Of a DNA stretch of 64,000 nt, positions 25,231 through 33,978 are shown piece by piece. A program made the translations under genes and the position numbers. How positions within the stretch are numbered: position 1 is the first letter of the stretch; every line of letters starts with the position of its first letter. Location: positions 304 through 64,303 of the forward strand of contig NZ_RQXX01000007.1 of NCBI RefSeq assembly GCF_004011175.1, read 5' to 3'. This stretch comes from Mesobaculum littorinae (GTDB taxonomy: Bacteria > Pseudomonadota > Alphaproteobacteria > Rhodobacterales > Rhodobacteraceae). The notes beneath the pieces were generated by a model, which was not told the DNA's origin, made no database searches, and was given only the letters and a program-made list of their open reading frames with translations.

Positions 25231-25973
25231 CTGCGCGGCACGTCCATCTTGTAAAGCGACAGGAACAGCACGTCGTCGAGGCCCGCGAAGTCGCGGCCGA
25301 GGTCGGTTCGGATCGAGCTCGACAGCACCTCGCTGTCGATCGAGGCGCCCTGCATCACGGGCAGAGCGGCCGCGTCGTGCATCGAACGCAGGATTGCGTC
25401 GCGCAGCCGCGTGGCGTTTTCGACGACCCGGTATTCCGCGGCCCGGTCGGCGGTTTCAAAAGCAATGCCGAAATCGGCGACGACGTAGGTGACCGTCGCG
25501 CTCTTGTAGACGGGGACGGTCATCCGCCCCAGCTTGACCACCTCGGCGGGCACCTGGGTGGCGGGGTTCATGCCGGTCACCTTGGCCGTATGTGACCCCG
25601 GGTCGGGGGCTGTGCCGTGCGGCGCGGGGCCTCGGGCATGGAGTTCGGCGGTTTCGGCATGCGTGGTGTCATGTCCCGCGTCGCCATGGGCCGCGGGGTG
25701 CTGCGGGGCGGGCTGGGCGTGCATCGCGGCGTCTGCCGGCCCGGACACGGCCGGTTCGGGAAAGGGCGGCGCCCCCGCGGCCTGCTGCCCCTCGTGCGGG
25801 GCCGTTTGCGGGGCGGCGTCGGGCGAGGCCTCGGAGGAATCGACCGAGGAGTCGCCGGCCGGTTCGGCATGCGATGCCGTGCCCGCTTCGGGACCGAGGA
25901 CGTGCCCCGCGCCATATCCTGCGGCGAAACAGGTGGCAGGCAGGGCCAGCGCGGCGATCAGGATCTTCTTCAT
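25227..25973 (-). CDS. FliL-like membrane-anchored protein (second FliL-type gene, tentative)
   Basis: A 248-residue protein with an N-terminal hydrophobic segment (MKKILIAALALPATCFAAGY), a long Ala/Pro/His-rich linker (about residues 30-145) and a C-terminal alpha-beta domain of about 100 residues (TVPVYKSATVTYVVADFGIA ... LRDAILRSM ... DDVLFLSLYKMDV). The layout resembles FliL: anchor, linker, C-terminal domain with a helix preceding RDAIL. It lies after flgH on the same strand and converges on flgD. A true fliL is at 46077, so this may be a FliL paralogue near the motor. A GTG at 25985 is an alternative start. Confidence 0.55.
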   Translation of the reverse strand: MKKILIAALALPATCFAAGYGAGHVLGPEAGTASHAEPAGDSSVDSSEASPDAAPQTAPHEGQQAAGAPPFPEPAVSGPADAAMHAQPAPQHPAAHGDAGHDTTHAETAELHARGPAPHGTAPDPGSHTAKVTGMNPATQVPAEVVKLGRMTVPVYKSATVTYVVADFGIAFETADRAAEYRVVENATRLRDAILRSMHDAAALPVMQGASIDSEVLSSSIRTDLGRDFAGLDDVLFLSLYKMDVPRS

Positions 25974-26026
25974 GTCAGGCGGCACCCGAGGTTTGCTTGC
26001 CCCGGATGTGCCTGCCCTTCACGGCG

Positions 26027-26041
26027 TCAATCGGTGGTTAA
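26027..26041 (-). promoter_or_regulatory. CtrA-like site TTAA-N7-TTGA upstream of the FliL-like gene
   Basis: Read on the minus strand, TTAACCACCGATTGA matches the CtrA consensus TTAA-N7-TTAA with one mismatch, 54 bases before ATG 25973. It overlaps the flgH stop codon. CtrA activates motility genes in Rhodobacterales, but chance occurrence is possible. Confidence 0.4.
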
Positions 26042-26790
26042 TAGGGCAATATTACGTCCATGACGTCTTCGCCGTAGCCGCGCACCTGCTGGCGCGACAA
26101 CTCTCCGCGCCCGCCGTAGGCAATGCGGGCCTCGGCGATCTTCTCGTAGGGGATGGTGTTGTCGAGCCCGATATCCTCGGGTCGGATCAGGCCCGCGACG
26201 CGCAGTTCGCGCAGCTCCTGGTTCACCTTCACCTCCTGCCGTCCGGCGACAACGAGGTTGCCGTTGGGCAGTTTCTGCACCACCAGCGCCGCGACCTTTA
26301 GGTTGATGGTCTCGGACCGTCCGATCGACCCGCTGCCGTTGGCGGAGGTCGAGGAGGATATGTCGACAAGGTCGCCCGAGGGCAGGTCGTCGGGGCCGAC
26401 GCCCGGCAGGATGCGGTCGATCTGGGTGCCGTAGCCGAAAAGCTTCGGGTACCCGATCTGCCCGCCGCCCGTCCGCTGGCGCGAGGTGGCGTTGCGCAGC
26501 TGCGCCTCGTCGTCGATCTCGATCAGGATGGTCAGGATGTCGCCCACCTCTTCGGCGCGCTGGTCGCTGAAGAACCCGTCCGACCCGCGCTGCCAGAGCG
26601 AGGCGCTTTCGGCCCGGTAGGGCAGGCGCGGCACCTCGGGCGGCGGCATCGGAACCTGCACGCGCGCGACCTCGGGGATCGTGCCGGGCCCGACGACAAG
26701 GTCCGAGGTTTGCGGATCGCGATCGAAGACGTCGCGGTTGCCGCAGGCCACGAGGGTCAGCAGCGCGAGAAGGGGAAGGGCGGGTTTCAT
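26038..26790 (-). CDS. flgH: Flagellar L-ring lipoprotein FlgH
   Basis: A 250-residue FlgH. A lipoprotein signal peptide with lipobox LVAC puts the acylated cysteine at residue 16. Family motifs are SLWQRGSDGFFSDQRAEEVG (about residues 64-83), GDILTILIEIDD, and the C-terminal NGNLVVAGRQEVKVNQELR and GLIRPEDI. It forms the outer-membrane L-ring. Its start overlaps the flgA stop by four bases; gene order flgF-flgG-flgA-flgH is typical. Confidence 0.96.
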   Translation of the reverse strand: MKPALPLLALLTLVACGNRDVFDRDPQTSDLVVGPGTIPEVARVQVPMPPPEVPRLPYRAESASLWQRGSDGFFSDQRAEEVGDILTILIEIDDEAQLRNATSRQRTGGGQIGYPKLFGYGTQIDRILPGVGPDDLPSGDLVDISSSTSANGSGSIGRSETINLKVAALVVQKLPNGNLVVAGRQEVKVNQELRELRVAGLIRPEDIGLDNTIPYEKIAEARIAYGGRGELSRQQVRGYGEDVMDVILPY

Positions 26791-27458
26791 TTGCGGACCT
26801 CCACCTCGCCCTCGCCGACAGCGATGCCAACGATCGAGGTGTTCGAGACGAGATTGACGATTTTCACCTGCTGGCCGCGATGCGCGTCGGCCAGCGCGCG
26901 GCCGGGGGCGGTCAGCTTCAGCTTTCCGTCGGCAAACCGGATCGACACCCGGTCGCCGCGGTCGATCACCAGCGGCTGCATCACGGATTGCTGCATGATC
27001 GGGCGGCCCTTGGTCAGCACGCGGCGCACCTGCAGCCCCACCAGCGCCTGCGCGTCGGTGACGGCAAAGGCGCCGACACGTCCGTGCGGCAGCCGGATGG
27101 TTTCGATATCGGCCTCGGTCAGGATCGCGTCGGGCATCAGGCGGCGCGTCGGCACCGGCACCGGCATCGTCAGCATCGCCAGCCCCGCCACGCGGTTGAC
27201 CTGCCCGTCGGGACGCACGGCGTTGGCGACGAATTGTCCCGTGGCCGTATCCATCCAGTAGGCCGACAGCATTACCGCATCCCCGGCCTCGCCCCCCTGC
27301 ACGGCGATGTCGAATTCGCCGCTGTCGGGCAGCTCGGGGCCATAGCTTTCGCGCGCCTTCTCCTCGATCAGCACGGCGAGGCTTTCGGCACGGGCGGCGG
27401 CGCCGAGCGCCGGGCCAAGCGCGGTCAGAAGGCAGAGCAGAAGGACGAGACGGCGCAT
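26787..27458 (-). CDS. flgA: P-ring assembly chaperone FlgA
   Basis: A 223-residue periplasmic protein with a signal peptide (VLLLCLLTALGPALGAAARA) and the SAF-type C-terminal domain: AILTEADIETIRLPHGRV, then GLQVRRVLTKGRPIMQQSV and VDRGDRVSI-like VIDRGDRVSIRFADGKLKL. FlgA helps assemble FlgI into the P-ring. It starts in TAATG overlapping the flgG stop. Confidence 0.93.
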   Translation of the reverse strand: MRRLVLLLCLLTALGPALGAAARAESLAVLIEEKARESYGPELPDSGEFDIAVQGGEAGDAVMLSAYWMDTATGQFVANAVRPDGQVNRVAGLAMLTMPVPVPTRRLMPDAILTEADIETIRLPHGRVGAFAVTDAQALVGLQVRRVLTKGRPIMQQSVMQPLVIDRGDRVSIRFADGKLKLTAPGRALADAHRGQQVKIVNLVSNTSIVGIAVGEGEVEVRK

Positions 27459-28243
27459 TACTTGATCTGGTTCGCGGTCGACAGCATCTGGTCCGCGGTC
27501 TCGATCGCCTTCGAGTTCATCTCGTAGGCGCGCTGGGCCGAGATCAGGTCGGTGATCTGCTGGATGATGTTGACGTTCGACCCCTCGAGGTGCCGCTGCC
27601 GCACGATGCCCACGCCCGGATCGCCCGGGTTCGCCGCCTGCGCATCGCCCGAGGCGGTGGTGGCCAGCATCAGGTTGTTGCCCACCGGTTTCAGCCCGCC
27701 TTCGTTGACGAAGGTCGACATCGTCAGGCGCCCCAGCTCGACCGGGTTGGGATCGTTTTCGATAAAGGCCGACACGGTGCCTTCCTCGCTGATCTCGATG
27801 TTCACGGTGCCCTCGGGGACGTTGATCCCGGGGTCCATCTCGTAGCCCTGCAGCGTCACGATCTGCCCTTCGGGCGACAGCTGGAACGACCCGTCGCGGG
27901 TATAGGCCTGCCCGCCGTCGGGCATCATCACCGCAAAGTAGCCGCGCCCGTCGATCGCCAGGTCGAGGGGGTTCTCGGTGGCCATCAGCCCGCCTTGGGT
28001 GTTCAGCCGCACGGTGCCCGCGGGCTGCACGCCAAGGCCGATATCGACGCCCGTGGGCCGGGTCGTGCCCTGCTCGGAGGTCAGCGCGCCCTCCCGCTCC
28101 ATCGTCTGGTAGACCAGGTCCTGAAACGCCGCCCGCGACGATTTGAACCCCGTCGTGTTGGCGTTGGCGATGTTGTTCGAGATCACGTCGACATTGGTCT
28201 GCTGGGCCAGCATGCCGGTCGCGGCGATTCCAAGGGCCTTCAT
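27458..28243 (-). CDS. flgG: Flagellar distal rod protein FlgG
   Basis: A 261-residue FlgG. The N-terminus MKALGIAATGMLAQQTNVDV continues to the rod signature NNIANANTTGFK. The C-terminus ends with EGSNVNIIQQITDLISAQRA and ADQMLSTANQIK. It builds the distal rod in the periplasm. ATG 28243 is chosen by the family N-terminus; AAGGAGACACGC precedes it. Confidence 0.97.
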   Translation of the reverse strand: MKALGIAATGMLAQQTNVDVISNNIANANTTGFKSSRAAFQDLVYQTMEREGALTSEQGTTRPTGVDIGLGVQPAGTVRLNTQGGLMATENPLDLAIDGRGYFAVMMPDGGQAYTRDGSFQLSPEGQIVTLQGYEMDPGINVPEGTVNIEISEEGTVSAFIENDPNPVELGRLTMSTFVNEGGLKPVGNNLMLATTASGDAQAANPGDPGVGIVRQRHLEGSNVNIIQQITDLISAQRAYEMNSKAIETADQMLSTANQIK

Positions 28244-28280
28244 GCGTGTCTCCTTTTCCGGGGCAGGTGGTGGGGAGGGG

Positions 28281-29027
28281 TCAGGTGATCCGGCCGAGCC
28301 GGCGCAGCATGTCGCGGCGCAGGTCGTCCTCGCCATCCATCAATTTCACGGCGCGTTCGTAGGCGCGCTGGATGTCCATCATCCGCGTCATCTCGACCAC
28401 CGGTTCGACGTTGCTTTGCTCCAGCGCGCCCTGCACCATTTCGGTGTCGCGGGCGGGCAGGGGGGCGGCCCCGCCGTCGGGGGCGATGAACTGGCCCGCG
28501 CCGATCCGGGTATAGGCCTGCAGGTCGGGCAGGTCGAAGACGCCGACCTGCCCCATGACCCCGCCCTGCGCATCGGTGATCGTGCCGTCGCGCGAAATCT
28601 GCACGCCGCCCGCCGCGTCCGGGGGGATCGCGATGGCGCCGCCGGCCGGGTCCAGCACCTGCGCGCCGGACTGGGTGACAAGGTTGCCCTGCGCATCGAT
28701 CGAAAACGACCCGTCGCGGCCAAAGCTCTGCCGGCCGTCAGCGCCGCGGTAGGAAAACCAGCCCGCGCCCTGCAACGCCAGGTCCAGCGGGTTGCCCGTC
28801 TGCACCATTGCGCCGGGCCGGTCGTCCAGGAACGAGCCGCGGTCGATCACGTAGGCCGTGTCGTCCATGCCGGATCCGCCGCCCGAGGCTTCGAGATAGG
28901 AATCGAACAGCATACGTTCGGATTTGAAGCCGGTGGTATTGGCGTTGGCGATGTTGTTGGCCGACACGTCCAGTTCGCGCCGCATCGCGGTCGCGAGGGA
29001 CAGCGGGACATAGGACGATGTGTCCAT
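28281..29027 (-). CDS. flgF: Flagellar proximal rod protein FlgF
   Basis: A 248-residue rod protein with N-terminal MDTSSYVPLSLATAMRREL and ANNIANANTTGFKSER. Its C-terminal rod helix includes ALEQSNVEPVVEMTRMMDIQ. It is the first gene of the flgF-flgG-flgA-flgH-FliL-like operon, with GGAGATCCCC before ATG 29027. The upstream 175 bases are divergent with the gene at 29203. Confidence 0.93.
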   Translation of the reverse strand: MDTSSYVPLSLATAMRRELDVSANNIANANTTGFKSERMLFDSYLEASGGGSGMDDTAYVIDRGSFLDDRPGAMVQTGNPLDLALQGAGWFSYRGADGRQSFGRDGSFSIDAQGNLVTQSGAQVLDPAGGAIAIPPDAAGGVQISRDGTITDAQGGVMGQVGVFDLPDLQAYTRIGAGQFIAPDGGAAPLPARDTEMVQGALEQSNVEPVVEMTRMMDIQRAYERAVKLMDGEDDLRRDMLRRLGRIT

Positions 29028-29202
29028 CCGGGGATCTCCTCTCTTCCGTCCTGGCCGGCGCGCGCCCCTGGGGGGCAGCCGTGCGGCGTGTCTTTCCGGG
29101 CCCGCTTTGCAAGGAATTCATCGTGCCGGGGCAAGTGTTCTTGTGCACAGGCTGCCGCGCTATTTACGGTTATGCAAGATTAGCGATAAAGAAGACGGGC
29201 GA

Positions 29203-31125
29203 GTGCGTCATTATTCCATCATTGCGGCCGGGTTTGTTCTTGTATCGACGTGTGCAATCCTTGCGCCCGCATCGGTGCTGGCCGACCCTGACCCCTCGGG
29301 GGGGCGCGACGGCCCGCTTGCCGGGGCCGTGATGGGGGAGGGCGGGCCCATAGCGCCCGAGAGCGTGCCTGCGACGCCCCAAGGCGAAGCCGGGACCACG
29401 CCGGGCGCGGCCGTGGCGCCCGAGGGCTTCGTCCTGGGCCTCTATTCGCGCGAAACGTTTCTGGAGGACCGCGCCGGCCTGCTTGACCGGCTCGCCACGG
29501 CGCCCGACGGACCGGGCGACCGCACGGCGGCCCTGGCGCAGGCGCGGATGGATCTGGCGGAATTCTTCGTGGCCCATGTCCTGCGGGCCGAGGCACGGTC
29601 GATCCTGGATGCCGCGGGGCCCGGCGACCTTGGCCCGCGGCAGACCGCGCGGTGGCACGCGCTGGACGCGGCGGTGACGATCCTCGGCCCCGACACCGCG
29701 CCTCTGCCCGCGCCGGGCAATCCGCTGGCCGTAGCGGAATGGCCCGACCGGCCGTTCTGGGCGGTGCTGGACGCCATCCGGCGCAGAGACGTGGCGCGCG
29801 CGGCGCCCGACCTCGGCGCCGCCTTCGCCCTGCTCGACAGCTACCCGGCGCCGCTGGTCGAACACGCGCTGCCGCTGCTTCTGGAGCTTGCGATCGAGGT
29901 CGAGGACTGGGCCCTGGCCCACGATATCGCGGCCCGCTTCGATGCCTACCCTATTTTGCGCGCCGGGCCCGCCCATCCCTTCCTCCTGGGTCTCGCGGCC
30001 GAGCGGACGGGCCAGTTGCTGCTGGCCTTCGACAGCTATGCCGATGCCGCCGAACGGCAGGGGCCCTACGCGCAGCGGGCGCGGCTGGCGCTGGTCGGGA
30101 TCGGGCAGGCCACCGGCACCATCGACGACGCCGAGGCGCGCGAAATGCTGACCGCCATCGCGACGGGCTGGCGCGGCGGGCCGCTGTCGTTGCGGGCGCT
30201 GCAGGCGCTGGCCGAACTGGACCGGTCGCGCGATGCGCCCGTCGCCGCCTTGCAGACGCTGGGCCGGGTGATCGAGGATTTCGCGGGCGAGGAGGCCGCG
30301 GCGTTGGCCCGCCAGCAGGCCCGCAGCCTGATCCGCGACTATTACCGTGACGGGGCCTCGGGGCGGATCGGGGCGTCGCAGTTCATGACCGGCCATCGCC
30401 AGATCGGCCGCTACTACGAATTCGAACCCGGGTTCGACGCCGAGGCCGAAAGCTGGGCGGACCGGATGCATGCCCTAGGGGCCACCAGCCTTGCCGCCGA
30501 CGAATACGCCGCGCTGTCCGACCGCCTGTCGCTGAAACGCGATCTCGAGATCGAGGACGTGCCGCCCGCGCGGCTGGACGCGCTGCGGCTGAAACGCATC
30601 GCGGCTTTGTTGGACGGGGGCCAGACCGACCCGGCGGCCGAGTTGATCGACCGCGGGCTCGACACCGCGGATCCCGCGCTGTCCGACCAGCTTGCGGCGC
30701 TCGAGGTGCGGCTGGGCCGGGCCACTGGTCGAACCGCGGACCTGCGGGCGCGCCCTGTCTCTGCGCGCAGCACCGCGCATCGACGGCTTCTGGCCGAGGC
30801 CGATTTCGCCGCGGGCGACTGGGCCGGCGCGCGCGACGGGTTCGCCGCGTTGTGGCAGGCAGGGGAGGGGACGCTGACCTCGGCCGACGCGGTGCGGCTG
30901 TTCCTCGCCGCCTACCGGTCGGGGGATACCCAGCTGGCGCGCCGCGCGGCGGCGACCTTTCCCGACCTCGCGCTTCTGCCGCAATACGGCGACATCGCCG
31001 CGGACCTGACCGAACCCGAGGACGCGTTGCTGCCGCTGCGACGTGCCGAGGCCCTGGACCGGGTGCAGGCGGCGGGCAGGACGCTTGACCGGCTGCGCGA
31101 GATTGAGGCGGCAAGGACACAGTGA
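29203..31125 (+). CDS. Exported helical-repeat protein of unknown function, probable motility factor
   Basis: A protein of about 640 residues starting at GTG 29203 with a clear signal peptide (SIIAAGFVLVSTCAILAPAS, then VLADPDPS). Most of the rest is alpha-helical pairs with TPR/SEL-like character (ALAQARMDLAEFFVAHVLRA; RAALQALAEL-like LSLRALQALAELDRSRDA). It is therefore probably a periplasmic solenoid scaffold. It is divergent from flgF and followed 115 bases later by flgE. No family is recognised. The location suggests a role in periplasmic flagellar assembly. Confidence 0.65.
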   Translation: MRHYSIIAAGFVLVSTCAILAPASVLADPDPSGGRDGPLAGAVMGEGGPIAPESVPATPQGEAGTTPGAAVAPEGFVLGLYSRETFLEDRAGLLDRLATAPDGPGDRTAALAQARMDLAEFFVAHVLRAEARSILDAAGPGDLGPRQTARWHALDAAVTILGPDTAPLPAPGNPLAVAEWPDRPFWAVLDAIRRRDVARAAPDLGAAFALLDSYPAPLVEHALPLLLELAIEVEDWALAHDIAARFDAYPILRAGPAHPFLLGLAAERTGQLLLAFDSYADAAERQGPYAQRARLALVGIGQATGTIDDAEAREMLTAIATGWRGGPLSLRALQALAELDRSRDAPVAALQTLGRVIEDFAGEEAAALARQQARSLIRDYYRDGASGRIGASQFMTGHRQIGRYYEFEPGFDAEAESWADRMHALGATSLAADEYAALSDRLSLKRDLEIEDVPPARLDALRLKRIAALLDGGQTDPAAELIDRGLDTADPALSDQLAALEVRLGRATGRTADLRARPVSARSTAHRRLLAEADFAAGDWAGARDGFAALWQAGEGTLTSADAVRLFLAAYRSGDTQLARRAAATFPDLALLPQYGDIAADLTEPEDALLPLRRAEALDRVQAAGRTLDRLREIEAARTQ

Positions 31126-31191
31126 CCGGACAATCATCGCGGTATTGCGCGAGTCGCGCCTATCTTTCGCCTCGATGGACCTGTTTTAAGA

Positions 31192-31209
31192 TTAACCAAG
31201 AACTAATGG
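31192..31209 (+). promoter_or_regulatory. CtrA-like site and CAAGAAC motif upstream of flgE
   Basis: TTAACCAAGAACTAA (31192-31206) fits TTAA-N7-TTAA with one mismatch. The overlapping CAAGAACTAATGG (31197-31209) resembles the motif at 18570, 22699 and 45993. It sits 35-49 bases before flgE. Confidence 0.5.
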
Positions 31210-31240
31210 GCGCAAACCCAAGGAACGAGGGGCAGTAATC

Positions 31241-32539
31241 ATGAGCATCACGAACGCCTTGAACACCGGGGTCAGCGGCCTGATCGCCAACTCCACCCGG
31301 GTGGGCAAGATCTCCGACAACATCGCGAACGCCAGCACCGTGGGCTACAAGCGCGGCTTTGCCGATCTCGTCACCCAGACCACCGGTGGGCAGGGAACCT
31401 CGTCCGGCGTGCGCGCCGTGCAGGGGTCCGAGGTTGCGAACGAAGGGGTCCTGCGGACCACGACACGGTCCACGGACATGGCGATTTCGGGCGGCGGTTT
31501 CTTCATCGTCTCGAAGAATCCCAACGACCCGGTTGCCGCGAACTACATGCTGACCCGTGCCGGCGCCTTCAGCCCCGACGAGAATGGCGACCTGAAGAAC
31601 TCGGCCGGGTATTACCTGGCGGGCTATCCCTACGGGTCGGACAACACCATCGGCCAGGTGGACCGCACCCAGTTCGACGACCTGCAGACCGTGAACCTGA
31701 ACTCGGGCCAGATGACGGGGTCGGCCAGCAGCGAAATGGACATGGCGGGCAACCTGCCGTCGCAGGCCACCGGCCTTGCCCAGCCCGGCGATGCCTTCGT
31801 GTCGACGGGCGAGTTCTATTCGCCGCTGGGCGCCGCGCAGCGGCTGGAATTCTCGTGGCAGCCTGGCGTCGATCCCAACCAGTGGACGCTGACCGTGAAT
31901 GTCGAGGGCGGGCAGCCCCTGGGCAGCGTCGATGTCGGGTTTCACGACGCCGGCGCCTTTGCGGGCGCGCCGCAGGCCTATGCCAACGCCACCAACCTCG
32001 CCGCGGCGCCCGCGGCCTTTGACTTCGACCCGCAGACCGGGATCGCCACCATCACCGTCGATAACGGACAACAGCCGCAGGTGCTCGAGGTCACGATCGG
32101 CGCGCCCGACACCTTCGGCGGCATGACCCAGTTCTCGGGCGACTACACCGCGCCCGAGATCACGGCGGACGGGGCGCAGACGGGCACGTTGGTCCGCACC
32201 GAGATCGACGAAGAGGGCGTGTTGTACGGGGTCTTCGACAACGGCAACCGCAAGGCGCTGTACCAGATCCCGGTGGGCGAGGTGACCAACCCCGACGGCA
32301 TGCTGACCGCGCCCGGCAACGCCTACCAGCTGACGCGCAGCGCGGGCAACCTGCGGATCTCCGAGGCGGGGGCCGGCACCGCGGGCACCATCGCCGCGAA
32401 TTCTCTCGAAGGGTCGAACGTCGAGATCGCCGAGGAGCTGACCGACCTGATCCAGACCCAGCGGGCCTATTCCTCGAACGCCAAGATCGTGACCACGGTC
32501 GACGAGATGCTGGACGAAACCATGCGCCTGAAGCGCTGA
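31241..32539 (+). CDS. flgE: Flagellar hook protein FlgE
   Basis: A 432-residue hook protein. The N-terminus MSITNALNTGVSGLIANSTR leads into DNIANASTVGYKR, and the C-terminus carries EGSNVEIAEELTDLIQTQRA and VDEMLDETMRLKR. It polymerises into the hook outside the cell. It is the first gene of a long plus-strand run (flgE-flgK-flgL-flgI-flgJ-flgN). GAGGGGCAGTAATC precedes ATG 31241. Confidence 0.96.
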   Translation: MSITNALNTGVSGLIANSTRVGKISDNIANASTVGYKRGFADLVTQTTGGQGTSSGVRAVQGSEVANEGVLRTTTRSTDMAISGGGFFIVSKNPNDPVAANYMLTRAGAFSPDENGDLKNSAGYYLAGYPYGSDNTIGQVDRTQFDDLQTVNLNSGQMTGSASSEMDMAGNLPSQATGLAQPGDAFVSTGEFYSPLGAAQRLEFSWQPGVDPNQWTLTVNVEGGQPLGSVDVGFHDAGAFAGAPQAYANATNLAAAPAAFDFDPQTGIATITVDNGQQPQVLEVTIGAPDTFGGMTQFSGDYTAPEITADGAQTGTLVRTEIDEEGVLYGVFDNGNRKALYQIPVGEVTNPDGMLTAPGNAYQLTRSAGNLRISEAGAGTAGTIAANSLEGSNVEIAEELTDLIQTQRAYSSNAKIVTTVDEMLDETMRLKR

Positions 32540-32560
32540 GGCGCCTGAGGGACCGGGATC

Positions 32561-33970
32561 ATGAGCCTTTCCTCTGCCTTCCTTTCCAGCCGCAGCGGGT
32601 TGCAGACCTCTGCGCGCTGGGCCGAACTGACGTCCGACAACATCGCCAACGCGGGGCGGGCGGGCTATGCGCGCCGCGGGCTAGAAATGGCGTCGTCGGG
32701 CACCGGCGCTGGCGTGACGATTACCGGCATCCGCCGCGAGGCCGACGCCGCGCTGTCGCAGATGCACCGCACCGAAACCGCGCGGCTGGCGACACAGGCG
32801 GCGCGGGCCGAAACGTTGCAGCCCTATGTCGCGGGGCTGGGCAAGCCGGGGGATGCCACGGCGATCCCGGGACGGCTGGCCAGCCTGCAAACCGCCTTCG
32901 ACACCCTGTCGCTGTCTCCGTCCGAACCCGCGGCGCAGCAGGGCGTGCTGTCGGCGGCCGAGGGGCTGGTGGGCTCGTTAAGGCGGGCCAGTGACGGCCT
33001 GGACAAGATGAAGCAGGATCTGGTCCAGGGGATCCGGCGCGACGTCGCCTCCGTGAACGACACGCTCGACACGATCTCGCGGCTGAACGTAGCCCTGTCG
33101 CACGAGCCCGATCAGACGGCAAAGCGCGCCACGCTCGAAGACCAGATGGCGGAGCAGATCGACACGCTTTCGGGCTATCTCGGCATCAACGTGGCGACCA
33201 CGCGCACCGGCGATTACACCATCACCACGACCGGCGGCACGGCCCTGGTCGAAGGCGCGCGGACCCAGCCGCTGGCCTATCGCGCCGATACCGGCCTTCT
33301 GATGGCGGGCGAGCGGGACGTGACTCCGGGCTCTGCCACCGCGAATGCCTTTGACCAGGGGTCGCTGGCCGGGCGGATGGGGATACTGCAGGACGACCTG
33401 CCGCAGATGCGCGCCCAGCTTGACGGCCTGGCCGCGGGTCTTGTGCAGGCGTTCGAGGCTGCCGACACCTCGCGCACCGGCGGCGCGCCGGGGCTTTTCA
33501 CCGATGCAGGCTTGCCCCTGGGGGATCCCGAGGGGCTGGCAGGTCGCATCGCGGTGAACGACGCGGTGCGGCCCGGGGCAGGCGGCGCCCTCTGGCGGCT
33601 GCGCGACGGGGTCGGGGCCGCGGCCCCGGGGCCCGTGGGCGCGACCGATCAGATCGACGCCTTTGCCCGCGCGCTTGGCACGCCGCAGCGCTTCGACCCC
33701 GCCGCCGGGCTGGGGCAGGACCTGACACCGGGCGATTTCGCGGCGGCGGTCGTGTCGGCCCATGCCGGTCTGCGGACCGCAGCGCTGGACGAGGCCGACG
33801 CGATCTCGGTCGGGGTGCAGGCGGTCGAGACCTCGCGCGCCGCGGCCGAGGGCGTGAACCTCGACGACGAATTGCAGCAGCTGATGCTGATTGAACAGAG
33901 CTACGCCGCCAATTCCAAGGTGATGAGCGCGGTGGCCAACATGCTCGACACCCTGATCGCGGCAACCTGA
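32561..33970 (+). CDS. flgK: Flagellar hook-associated protein FlgK (HAP1)
   Basis: A 469-residue hook-filament junction protein with N-terminal AFLSSRSGLQTSARWAELTS and DNIANAGRAGYARR. The C-terminus ends with GVNLDDELQQLMLIEQSYAA and VANMLDTLIAAT. It is shorter than enterobacterial FlgK (about 550), as common in this group. It lies 21 bases after flgE and eight bases before flgL. Confidence 0.94.
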   Translation: MSLSSAFLSSRSGLQTSARWAELTSDNIANAGRAGYARRGLEMASSGTGAGVTITGIRREADAALSQMHRTETARLATQAARAETLQPYVAGLGKPGDATAIPGRLASLQTAFDTLSLSPSEPAAQQGVLSAAEGLVGSLRRASDGLDKMKQDLVQGIRRDVASVNDTLDTISRLNVALSHEPDQTAKRATLEDQMAEQIDTLSGYLGINVATTRTGDYTITTTGGTALVEGARTQPLAYRADTGLLMAGERDVTPGSATANAFDQGSLAGRMGILQDDLPQMRAQLDGLAAGLVQAFEAADTSRTGGAPGLFTDAGLPLGDPEGLAGRIAVNDAVRPGAGGALWRLRDGVGAAAPGPVGATDQIDAFARALGTPQRFDPAAGLGQDLTPGDFAAAVVSAHAGLRTAALDEADAISVGVQAVETSRAAAEGVNLDDELQQLMLIEQSYAANSKVMSAVANMLDTLIAAT

Positions 33971-33978
33971 GGGGCATC

